Below are positions 49,229 to 60,430 of a stretch of DNA of 64,000 nucleotides, one piece after another. Under the pieces are notes generated by a model. That model did not search any database. It had not been told where the DNA came from and was given only the letters and a program-made list of their open reading frames with translations. The position numbers were made by a program, and so were the translations under genes. Numbering within the stretch: the first letter of the stretch is position 1; every line of letters begins with the position of its first letter. Source of the DNA: Garcia nutans (Eukaryota; Streptophyta; Magnoliopsida; Malpighiales; Euphorbiaceae); assembly GCA_947685225.1 (NCBI GenBank), contig CANTUV010000011.1, positions 63,786,501 through 63,850,500 on the forward strand, given 5' to 3'.

Positions 49229-51242
49229 GGAGACTTGCTTTCATTTGGCTAATGAAAGCTTATCATCTCCTTTTTATGGGTTTTGTGGAAATATTTTAAA
49301 GTGTTAATAATTAAAATAATTATATATACAGACATAGACTTTTTGTGATGGTTATACGTTGGAGTCACGGAGAATCACAATTATAGTGCATGCAAATTTT
49401 TATTATATTTCTAGCTATTACATATTTTAATATCAAGATAGTTATTATCACAGTTAAATTTATATGTTATTTTTTTAAATATATATATATAATAATTATT
49501 CTTTCGAGCTGAGTTGAATAAGATTACAACAATAGTAAATTTCTATCTAATAAATTTTACTTTAATTGTATATTTAAATACTCGAACCCGAGACCTCTAT
49601 TAATCGATAATTTATAATAAACTTTGTATATATTATTACATAAATATGATAAATTTATAAATTAATTAAAATTTTAAAAAAAAATTTAAAAATTTAAAAA
49701 TTTAATAAATTTTAATTTTAATTTTTTTTTGGTAATTTTGTAAAAAAAAATCCTATTTTTTTAGGAAAAATAAATAAATATGTCAAATAAAAAAATCTTA
49801 ATTAATTATATGTTCTTAATCTTGCCGTTGATTTGATTGAAAAAGGAATAACCTTAATTAGGAGAGCTATAACTTAATATTGTAATAATAATCTATTAAG
49901 AGATCAGATTTCTAATTAATTCAATATTTTCAAATTTCAAATAATTATTTTAATTGATAGAATTTAAATAGCTAAAGATATCCTCTATCCCTATATTATT
50001 ATTTGTATACCTCCTCCAAATAAAAACTTATTATATATATTATATTTATTAAAATACTAATAATTACCTAAAAACTTATAATTGGGTTTTGATTCATTAA
50101 TTTCATCGGTTTCTTAAACAAAATTAAGAGAAAGATAAGAAGTTGGTTAGTAATTAAGGTAAAAGAGTCTAAAACAGCCATCACATAAAATTAATTAACG
50201 GAATGAGATCATGAGAGATTAATGATTTAAGTAGTTTTATTAATTAAGTGTGGTTAATGATAAATTTTTGGGTAACTATTTAGGTGTATATATTATTGCA
50301 ATGTGATAATAAAATTAATAAAAATGATATTTTGATATTTTAATCTTAGTTAGTGTGGAAAAATGTATTTTATAGGAAAATAAAGTTTTAAGAATTTTTA
50401 GAAGAGGAGGAAGAAATTTGATCTTCTATACTAGAATTGTTTTGGAATTAACACATTAAGTTTAAGATAAATATATGATTATTTAACTATTAATTCAATT
50501 TATAAAAAATTATAATTTAAAGATAAATATATATTTTATTAAGTAATAAATATTTTATGAAATAATAAATTAGGATCAATTCTCTCATACCAATATATAA
50601 AAAAAGGAAGAATACATATGTATATGTATATAACGCTTTAATTAAATAATGTATATATAATATAACACCATCGTGCCATTCAACTAAAAAAACATTGGGT
50701 TATCTAATAAATGGGTTTTAGAAGTGGAAAGCACGCGTGCATCACTAGTCATGTTGACCGGAAAGAAAGGAGGATTATTTTTCTTTTATGTCACTTTCAA
50801 TTATAATATACTTTAATTATTTTAAAATTTTGTTCCAATCAAAAAAAGTATTTAAAATTATGTCGATTTAAATTATTTTTGTATTGGGTGTAAGAAGTGA
50901 TGATTGAACCATTGATTGGTCTACTAGTAATTCACAATTTCATATATATCCATTTAATTTTTTTAATTGCAAGTTGTTATTATATGTTCATTTATTCAAA
51001 CACTATGAAAATGATAATTTTAGCCTTATTTTGACTTGGTACTTACTACTTTTAAAATAGAAAAATTTATAAAAATATCTTAGAAATAAAAAAAATTATA
51101 AAAATACTATACATATATCAAAATTTATAAAAATACGATATATTTTAGATATATATTGAATATATTTTTATATATATAGTAAAAATATTTAAAAAAAAAG
51201 TTAAAAAATATTTTTTGTAAATTGAAAAAAAGTAAATATTAT
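49229..51242. other. AT-rich intergenic region
   Basis: The first part is the promoter of GT90 copy 2. No ORF or repeat is supported. At 51060-51240 there are repeats of the phrase TTTATAAAAATA with TATATTTTTATATATA, similar to AT-rich patches near 41300, 48420 and 59740. Confidence 0.55.
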
Positions 51243-51467
51243 TGTAAATAAAAGAAGAGAGAAGGTAGATAGAGAATGAGAAATTAGAGAAATTTCTTTA
51301 TTATTAATTATCTCTAATGAACCATCTGGGGTATTTATAGTGTATAAGTAGAAATTAGATGAGAAGAAAAATTATAATTAAATTCTAATTTGAATAGGAT
51401 AACACTAATCATAATCTTAATAGGATAAGATTAATCTAATAAGTAGTCATCCACATATTATTTAACA
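51243..51467 (-). repeat. 3' LTR of copia element
   Basis: Starts TGTAAATAAAAGAAGAG and ends TATTATTTAACA, so it has TG...CA ends. It matches 55946-56177 except for about a dozen mostly transition changes and a few small indels. Confidence 0.88.
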
Positions 51468-54400
51468 TTTCATCTTGGATGACTATCCTTATGAATATGC
51501 CTTGTTAAAATCTTACTAAGAAAAATTCAGTGAGACAAAAACTTAGCGAAGGAAAAAGAATACAATATTTATAGATGACTTCCCCTTAAAAATATATTCA
51601 ACTAAAATATTTTAAGTGAACGCATTCTAATATTGTATATATATCTTTTGAGGACTAATGTCTGCAGTGTCTTTGTGAATAAATCTATTAAATTTTTGCT
51701 TGAACGAACTTTACAAATATCGATTTTTCATTTATTCATTCTTTCATGTGTATAAGAGACATTTGGTGGTATATGTTCAGTTCTGTCACCCTCGTATAGC
51801 CTGCTTCGATTTGTGCAATCTATGATGCATTATCTTTATGCAATATTATTGGCTTGTTATTTTTTATAAGTAATCCACATGCTCCTCTAATATATTCGAT
51901 CATGCTTCTCAACTACACATATTCATGACTAGTTTCATAAATAGCCAATAACTCTGAATGATTTGATGAAGTAGCAATGGTTATTTGCTTCATATATCGC
52001 CATAAAAATAGCAGTATTATTCTACGTAAAGTGTTATATGTGAAAACATAACCCATATCGAATGTGCACGTAGGTAGCAAAGAACATATTTCACTCCATT
52101 TCAATGTCTTCTAGTTGGTGCAGAACTAAATTTTGCAAGCAAGTTAACTGCAAAAGTAATATCTGGTCTTGTATTGTTAGCAAGATATAAGAGCACCCTT
52201 ATTGCACTGAGATATGGTACTTTAAGATAAAAAAATCTCTTCATTTATCTTTCCAAAGGCTGAAGAGATCTCCTTTTACATCAAGAGAATAAACAATCAT
52301 TGAAGTGCTTAATGAATAAGATTTATCCATATAAAATTATTTCAAGTTTGATAATGTTTGATGGATAAGAATTTTATTTGACAAATACTCAACTTGAAAT
52401 CCAAGATAAAATTATATTCTTCCAAGATAGAATTATATTCTTCCAAGATCTTTCATTTCAAATTCTCTTGCTAGTAGTCTGTAATAATTGAAATCTCTTA
52501 TGGAGTTTTTACTATATTTAAATCATTAACTTAAACTGCAACTATAATAAATTCTGTATTTATCTTTCAGATAAAAATACATGGAAAAATGAAATTATTT
52601 TCATATCCATTTTCTCTTAGTATTCAAATAGGCACCACATCCACCTAGCTTATATCAGAATCTTTAAACTCAATATAGTATTATTTTTTAAAATATTATA
52701 TGCTTCATGCATCTTAAATCCTTCAGAGATTTTCATATATATGTCATTATCTAATGAACTATATAAGTAAACTGTCACGACATTCATCAAATATATGTCA
52801 AGTTTTTCAAATATTATCAAACTAATAAAAAAAATCTAAAGATAATAACATCTATGATAAGAGAATATGTCTCATCATAATTTATACAAGAACTTTGTGA
52901 GCATTCTTATACCACAAGTTGTGTCTTATATATCATAATTCCATTTAACTCATTTCTCTTAAGAGCTATATGAACAAATTATTATAATATAATGTCGAGC
53001 CCTTCAGGGACAACAAAACTAATTTTAAGAGTAATTACATTCATAATAGAGGAAATGCACTTTTTTTATATTCTCATATGATTTTTTTCTTTTACATACA
53101 ATACCCATGAGTATGATATCTTCTGATATCTGGACTACTGATCCAAATATTATATGTTTAGCAAATGAATCTAGCTCGGCCTTGATTACTTTCCATTTTG
53201 GCCAATCACTTCGATGTCGATAATTTTAAATATTTTTAGGCTTAAGCATATTTTGATAATTTCAATAGCAACATATGCAAACATATTATTAATAATAATT
53301 TCATCTCTTTTCCACATATTTCTATATTTTAACGAGATCTTAAAAATTAATATTTTGAACCAAGTAGTCTACTAAGCTTCAGGCGTATATTATATTTATT
53401 AGTTGACACACTAATAAGATGTTCTATAGGGACAATCAATTGAGCAAGAGTATTAACAGCTGAAATATGTGATTTAAATACCTACTGAGTATTTGTAAAT
53501 ATATCTGATAACTGATTTGCAACATTATGCAAACGAATTAATTTTTAAATTTTCAGTTCACATTGAATTTGTGCATGTATCAAGATTGGATAAAGTTGAT
53601 GTATTCCAACTAATCTATTGTGTTTTTGACCCTTTACTTTTATCTTTCCCTAATAGAGTGAAAACTAACTCACTAAAAATTTTGCTCTAGAAAATTTATC
53701 GATAAAGGTCTATAATATCTAATGTAGACAATCAAAATCAATATAGATATCAAAATAATATTAATAATCCATTTTATTTCTTTAAGAGGATGCAATAAGA
53801 ATATATACACTGCAACAAGAAATTTTAATATCGCAAATTCTAAATAAGATATTAATTCAGATAAACATAAGTTGTAAAATAAAAAATTTATGATATGCAT
53901 ACAATCAAATACAAATTAAATGTGGAATATAAACAATAATATATATCCAAGCGTATATTGAAAATTTTGATTTTATAAACACAAGAATAATAATTGATCG
54001 TAAAATCTTAATAATAATTCGACTAAACCATATCGAATATGAACATATGCAATAAAATATTCAATGATAATATAATCATAAAATACTTTTCAAGTGAACT
54101 CATATGTATTATCTATAAAAATTGTCTTGATGTGATAATCAAGAATCATTGACCTTAACTTTATAATTTGAGCAAGAAATTTAGTAAAAGCAATATTAGG
54201 AGTTGATAATAGATAAACATATGATCATCTTGTTGAAGTATTAATTAAAATCATAAAGTATCTAAATAGTCTACAAGATTGATGGATAGGATCAAATATC
54301 CTCATATATTTTTATAAAAATTCAGTGGACTCTAAATGTAATTCAGTTGGTGAAGGTCTCATAATTAATTTACCTTGAGTATAAGAAGCACAAAAGTAAT

Positions 54401-55945
54401 CATCAAGCAAAAATATTATCTAATTTTTTCTTAGTGGATGTCCATTTGTATTCTCAATAATATATCATATTAAATTTGAACATGAATGACCAAGATGATC
54501 ATGCCAAATGATAAAAATTTTGAGATCTATGCACTTTCGTTGCATATAGTGTAACTCAGTCATCTTTATTTTTTATAAAGTACAATCTAGTTAAGAAATT
54601 TAAAATTTCTTAAATATGAACTTCTGGTTCAAATTCATAGAGTTAACACATAAAAATTCATTATCTCTTTCATTTTGTTTCAATAGAATATCCATTGCGA
54701 CGTATTCTTTAAAACTTCATAAATTTCTTTAGAATCTATTTGAATACAATGCATCATTGAAATATTATTTTGCTCAAATTCAGAATATAAGGTGGACTCT
54801 TCCTGAGTCTTCAACTATATTTGCAGAACCAGATATCATGTTAACATTAAGTTCTGTTAATGTTAACTATAATAAATATTTTCTAATTATGAAGAATTAT
54901 GAGAATTGTGTCAATATATATCTTTTTTACGCTTTTGATTTCAAAATTGGTAGAAAATTCTTTTTTCTTTCACTACAACTTTTTTTTATCAAGATCTCAT
55001 CCATGATATTGAAAATATATCACATTCACTTTAGGAAATAATGTCAAAATAGTTGGACGAGTTTGATTATTTTTTATCAAAAGCTAAAAAATTTATTTAG
55101 CTACAGACAAATAAAAAAATTAGTTCAAAATATTTTGTAATTCTTTGCTCTCAATATAGCTACTGCAGAAGCATATTTGAGGCATGAAAAATTTAATATT
55201 CATAAAAAAACTGTAATAATTAATAATAAGATAATCAATTTTTAATTTTTTATTTGAGTAATAAAAAAAAAATTATTACTTCTAAGCGATCCTGCGAGGA
55301 TGCTTGATTTCTTTTTCATAGTATCTCTAAGATTTACAATATCAAGGTGAATCTCATTATTAAGTACCCATAACAGATAATTTTTTCAGAAAATATCAAG
55401 GGTAATAGATTCAAATTTTATTAAGAACTTGAATCAAGAACTACCAAATGCATATATAAGTACACGTAAAATTCAAGTTTAAATCCATTGGTTAATGGGC
55501 ATAAAGAATAAGAAATTTATATCATGTTCATGAATCCAAGTCAAAAACATGTATAAATGTCAATTATTTCCATATATATAATACTTAAAGTTGGCAAATA
55601 ATAGAATAATAGTACATATATCCTTGCAAACATATTAACGAAGTATGTATTATTTATTGTAACAGAACAACTCTTTATATAAGAGATATATATATTAAAC
55701 AAAAAAAATCCATAATATTTTTTTCTTTTCTCTTAATGATTCAACATGAAGAGATTTGATATTAGTTATTGAAAAAAATCATAAACTTCAATTAAGCCAA
55801 GATCAATCATATTAAATTATATAAATTAAATATGCATAAGTGTATATTAATTTGAAAGATATAAAATTTTTCTTATAAATTAGAAAAATTAAGTCTTTCT
55901 CCCTTTAACATTATAATTTGGAGAGACTATCGTGCTGATAACGTA

Positions 55946-56177
55946 TTGTAAATAAAAGAAGAGAAAAAATAGATAGAGAATGAAAAATTATAGAAATCTC
56001 TTTATTATCAATTGTCTCTAATGAACCATCTATAATGGAGTATTTATAGTGGTATAAGTAGAAATTAGATGAGAAGAAAGATTATAATTAAATTCTAATT
56101 TGAATAAGATAACACTAGTCATAATCTTAATAGGATAAGATTAATCTAATAAGTAGTCATCTACATATTATTTAATA
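55946..56177 (-). repeat. 5' LTR of copia element
   Basis: Direct copy of 51243-51467. It contains TATTTATAGTGGTATAAG, a possible TATA region, on the plus-strand reading; the primer-site-like CGTTATCAGCACG abuts it on the internal side. Confidence 0.88.
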
Positions 56178-56284
56178 ATAAAATTTTAAAGAAAAAAGCA
56201 TTTCATGTAATCTTCTTTTCTAAATAACCCATCATCAATCAAACATGAGCCCCAAATAAGAAAAATTACTTGTTATTCTTTGTT

Positions 56285-56400
56285 ATTCGTCTCTTTCCAA
56301 GGTCGTAGGTCTTCATCTATCCACTGAAAGTATGATGGGCAGTTATTATTTAGACGACCAAGATTTGCAAGCTTGTGTATCACTGGGTAGAGCATCCGAG
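56285..56400 (-). pseudogene. GT90 relic, third copy (exon 2 fragment)
   Basis: The minus strand reads CPSYFQWIDEDLRPWKETN, clearly the block CPQYFRWIHEDLRPWKSTG of the intact gene at 45.7-49.2 kb. It is open for about 12 residues upstream of that block and stops soon after (AACAAAGAATAA). No other exon of the gene is visible nearby. On one side lies the LTR of the copia element (ending 56177) and on the other the tandem array starting at 56428. It shows that the GT90 cluster once extended at least this far. Confidence 0.8.
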
Positions 56401-56427
56401 TACGGATTTTGTTCTACTTGGTGCTGG

Positions 56428-59320
56428 GACCAGTAGCTTGTTTGTTTGGTTGGTTTGACATAATATCATAACTTATGAAATAATTCAATTTTTATTTATT
56501 TTTATTTTTATTGTTTATGATATGATTTTCAATGCTAAGCTTATGGTTTAAAAACTCATGAATTTTCAAAATATTAATTTGATAGTTTGACCAGTAGCTT
56601 GTTTGTTTGGCTGGTTTGACATGATATCATAACTTATAAAATAGTTTAATTTTTATTTATTTTTATTTTTATGGTATGATTTTCAATGCTAAACTTATGG
56701 TTTAAAAAATCATGAATTTTCAAACTATTAATTTGATAGTTTGACCAGTAGCTTGTTTGTTTGGCTGGTTTAACATGATATCATAACTTATGAAATAATT
56801 TAATTTTTATTTAATTTTATTTTTTTATGGTATGATTTTCAATGCTAAACTTATGATTTAAAAAATCATGAATTTTCAAATTATTAATTTGATAGTTTGA
56901 CCAGTAACTTGTTTATTTGGTTGGTTTGACATGATATCAACTTATGAAATAATTCAATTTTTATTTTTTTATGATATGATTTTCAATGCTAAACTTATGA
57001 TTTAAAAAATCATGAATTTTTAAACTATTAATTTGATAGTTTGACCAATAGCTTGTTTGTTTGGCTGATTTGACATGATATCATAACTCATAAAATAGTT
57101 TAATTTTTATTTATTTTAATTTTTATTTTTTATGGTATGATTTTCAATGCTAAACTCATAGTTTAAAAAATAATGAATTTTCAAACTATTAATTTAATAG
57201 TTTGACCAGTAACTTGTTTGTTTGGCTGGTTTGACATGATATCATAAATTATGAAATAATTTAATTTTTATTAATTTTTATTTTTTATTATATGATTTTC
57301 AATGCTAAACTTATGGTTTAAAAATCATGAATTTTCAAACTATTAATTTGATAGTTTTACCAGTAGCTTGTTTGTTTGGCTGGTTTGACATGATATCATA
57401 ACTTATGAAATAGTTTAATTTTTATTTATTTTTATTTTTTATAGCATGATTTTTAATGCTAAACTTATGGTTTAAAAAGTCATGAATTTTTAAACTATTA
57501 ATTTGATATTTTGACAGTAACTTGTATGTTTGGTTGGTTTGACATGATATCATGACTTATGAAATAGTTCAATTTTTATTTTTATTTTTTATGGAATGAT
57601 TTTCAATGCTAAACTTATGGTTTAAAAAATTATGAATTTTTAAACTATTAATTTGATAGTTTGACCAGTAGCTTGTTTGTTTGGCTGATTTGACGTAATA
57701 TCATAACTTATGAAATAGTTTAATTTTTATTTATTTTTATTTTTTATGGTATGATTTTAATGCTAAACTTATGGTTTAAAAAATTATGAATTTTTAAACT
57801 ATTAATTTGATAGTTTGACCAATAGCTTGTTTGTTTAGCTGGTTTAACATGATATCATAACTTATGAAATAGTTTAATTTTTATTTATTTTATTTTTATT
57901 TTTTATGATATGATTTTCAATGCTAAAATTATAGTTTAAAAAATCATGAATTTTCAAACTATTAATTTGATAGTTTGACCAGTAGCTTGCTTGTTTGGTT
58001 GGTTTGACATGATATCATAATTTATGAAATAATTCAATTTTTATTTATTTTTATTTTTTATGATATGATTTTTAATGCTAAACTTATGGTTTAAAAAATC
58101 ATAAATTTTTAAACTATTAATTTGATAGTTTAACCAATAGCTTGTTTGTTTGGCTGGTTTGACATGATATCATAACTCATGAAATAGTTTAATTTTTATT
58201 TATTTTTATTTTTTATGGTATGATTTTCAATGCTAAACTTATGGTTTAAAAAATTATGAATTTTTAAACTATTAATTTGATAGTTTGACCAGTAACATAT
58301 TTGGTTGGTTGGTTTGACATGATATCATAACTTATGAACTAATTCAATTTTTATTTATTTTTATTTTTTATGATATGATTTTCAATGCTAAACTTATGAT
58401 TTAAAAAATCATAAATTTTTAAACTATTAATTTGATAGTTTAACCAATAGCTTGTTTGTTTGGCTGGTTTGACATGATATCATAACTCATGAAATAGTTT
58501 AATTTTTATTTATTTTTATTTTTTATGGTATGATTTTCAATACTAAACTTATGGTTTAAAAAATCATGAATTTTTAAACTATTTATTTGATAGTTTGACC
58601 AGTAACTTATTTGGTTGGTTGGTTTGACATGATATCATAACTTATGAAATAATTCAATTTTTATTTATTTTTATTTTTTATGGTATGATTTTCAATGTTA
58701 AACTTATGGTTTAAAAAATCATGAATTTTTAAACTATTATTTTGATAGTTTGACCAGTAGCTTGTTTATTTGGTTGGTTTGACATAATATTATAACTTAC
58801 GAAATAGTTTAATTTTTATTTATTTTTATTTTTTATGGTTTAAAAAATCATGAATTTTTAAACTATTAATTTGATAGTTTGACTAGTAAGTTGTTTGTTT
58901 GGCTGGTTTAACATGATATCATAACTTATAAAATAGTTCAATTTTTATTTACTTTTTTTTTATTTTTTATGGTATGATTTTCAATGCTAAACTTATGGTT
59001 TAAAAAATCATGAATTTTTAAACTATTAATTTGATAGTTTAACCAATAGCTTATTTATTTGGTTAATTTGACATGATATCGTAACTTATGAAATAGTTTA
59101 ATTTTTATTTATTTTTATTTTTTATGTTATGATAAACTTATGATTGAATTTTTAAACTATTAATTTGATAATTTGACCAGTAGTGTGTTTGTTTGCCTGA
59201 TTTAGTATGATGTCATAACTTATAAAATAGTTTAATTTTTATTTATTTTTATTTTTTAAGTTACGATAAACTTATGGTTTAAAAAATCATAAATTTTCAA
59301 ACTATTAATTTGATAGTTTT
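56428..59320. repeat. tandem array of a ~155-bp AT-rich repeat, about 19 units
   Basis: Each unit starts with a conserved block like GACCAGTAGCTTGTTTGTTT and GGCTGGTTTGACATGATATC, then ATAACTTATGAAATAGTT, a T/A-rich stretch of variable length, TATGGTATGATTTTCAATGC, TAAACTTATGGTTTAAAA, and a short palindrome (arms AAACTAT and ATAGTTT). Unit starts fall near 56428, 56589, 56743, 56899, 57043, 57204, 57358, 57512, 57663, 57817, 57977, 58133, 58287, 58442, 58597, 58751, 58879, 59040 and 59176. The last units are truncated and more diverged. The length is close to that of nucleosome-sized plant satellites. No coding potential is seen. Confidence 0.95.
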
Positions 59321-60122
59321 TCATAATTTCATAATTTCCTTTTTTAAAAGTATCAAAAATAAATTATTTAAATATCAAACATGTGCTAATAAATAATTTT
59401 TCATTTTCATAACATATTAAACCTTAAAAATATCATCAAATTTAATAAAAAATATTTACTTAACTATATTATACTATATCATCATGACAAATGTGATTAT
59501 TTACAATATCATTCTATATAACACTATACATTACTAAATCACATTGTCAATCATCCAATCAAAACTTAAGATATTATCATATTGTGACTGATCTATGAGT
59601 AAATTGTTTTTAAGAATAATTAAGAGCAATGCTATGGATAATTTTCCATGGTTTGAAAGTATCAAAACAACCCAAAAGGAGTAAACACTATTGCGATAAG
59701 GAAGAGGGTGTCAAAGAAGACAGTAAAATAGAATTGGGATCTTTATAAAATACCAAAAAATTAAAAAAAATTTAAATTTATCATATTTTTAAAAATATTT
59801 TTATATTTATCAAAATTTATAATTTTTTTTATAAAAATATCAAATTTAGATAGTTTATTACGAGTTTATTTTAAATTTATTATGAATTTATTATATATTT
59901 ATTATGAATTTACATAATTTATTATGAGTATATTATAAAGTTATTAAGAGTTACTGTAAACTGACTAAAATAATCCTAATAAAAATAAAAAAAATTTATA
60001 AAACATGAGTTAATATAATTTTTTCAATATTTTGTCTCTTGTTAATCGGAGGCCGCTAAGTTGAAAACTGTCCTTCAACTGATCGTAAAGAAGAAGCGCA
60101 TTCTTATTAATTACGTAAGGGT
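59321..60122. other. AT-rich flank of the tandem array
   Basis: Mostly AT-rich DNA. The stretch 60045-60122 has mixed composition and an open frame (EAAKLKTVLQLIVKKKRILI) that continues beyond the MITE; see the separate entry and finding. Confidence 0.5.
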
Positions 60123-60430
60123 GGACTTTGCGAATAATTATATGCTACAACCGTTGTAGCAATAAATGCCTACAACGGACCAATGAGATTCTTACACTTT
60201 GATTAAATGCTTACAACGGACCAATGAAATAAATCATTTAATCTACGTGTAAGAATTTCATTGGTCCGTTGTAGGCATTTATTGCTACAACGGTTGTAGC
60301 ATATAATTTTTCGGACTTTGCCAAGTCTTGTTCAAGCGTAGAAAGAGGGCTGAGATGGATACATCACAATCACGGCGGACTTACTTTAGAGCCAGGGCAC
60401 TCAAGCCTCCACTGGTTTTCACCTAATTAT
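60045..60430 (+). pseudogene. ORF-like fragment split by a MITE, unidentified
   Basis: On both sides of the MITE (60132-60312) the DNA looks coding. On the left, one frame reads EAAKLKTVLQLIVKKKRILI then NYVRVDF; on the right, after one copy of the 9-bp target duplication, a frame reads AKSCSSVERGLRWIHHNHGG then LTLEPGHSSLHW. Leaving out the insert and one target copy keeps the two sides in the same frame. Base composition is clearly higher in G and C than the surroundings. I do not recognise the protein, and other frames are also partly open, so this may be an exon relic or chance. Confidence 0.35.
60123..60321. mobile_element. Mutator-like MITE with 9-bp target site duplication
   Basis: The element spans 60132-60312 (181 bp). 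Perfect 9-bp direct repeats, GGACTTTGC, flank it at 60123-60131 and 60313-60321. Its ends are inverted: GAATAATTATATGC at the left, and the right end reads GAAAAATTATATGC in reverse complement. The inverted match continues with few changes for about 60 bp (CTACAACCGTTGTAGC, then AATAAATGCCTACAACGG). A 9-bp duplication plus long inverted ends is the mark of Mutator-like elements. It has no ORF. Inside the left arm the phrase TACAACGGACCAATGA occurs twice. Confidence 0.9.

Larger units (their letters stand above)
51243..56177 (-). mobile_element. degenerate Ty1/copia LTR retrotransposon
   Basis: Two similar LTRs of about 225-235 bp (51243-51467 and 55946-56177) enclose 4.5 kb. On the minus strand the remains of the copia polyprotein appear in the expected order. 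A pre-integrase zinc-binding part lies near 54370-54530 (WHDHLGH, GKLIMRPSPTE). The RT start is near 53150-53215 (WPKWKVIKAELDS), the late RT near 52110-52220 (YLANNTRPDITFAVNLL) and RNase H near 51840-52080 (MKQITIATSSNHSELLA). Frames are full of stops, so it is dead. Next to the 5' LTR (sense orientation) is CGTTATCAGCACGATA, a likely tRNA primer site. I see no convincing 5-bp target duplication. Integrase before RT marks it as copia rather than gypsy. Confidence 0.88.

Noticed and set aside
54757..55041. 94-codon plus-strand ORF inside the copia element
   Set aside because: It lies opposite the decayed polyprotein strand and has no resemblance to a protein family.
56428..59320. CRISPR-like regularly repeated array
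   Set aside because: Units are contiguous and about 155 bp with no unique spacers, and the genome is a plant nuclear one; it is a tandem satellite-type array.
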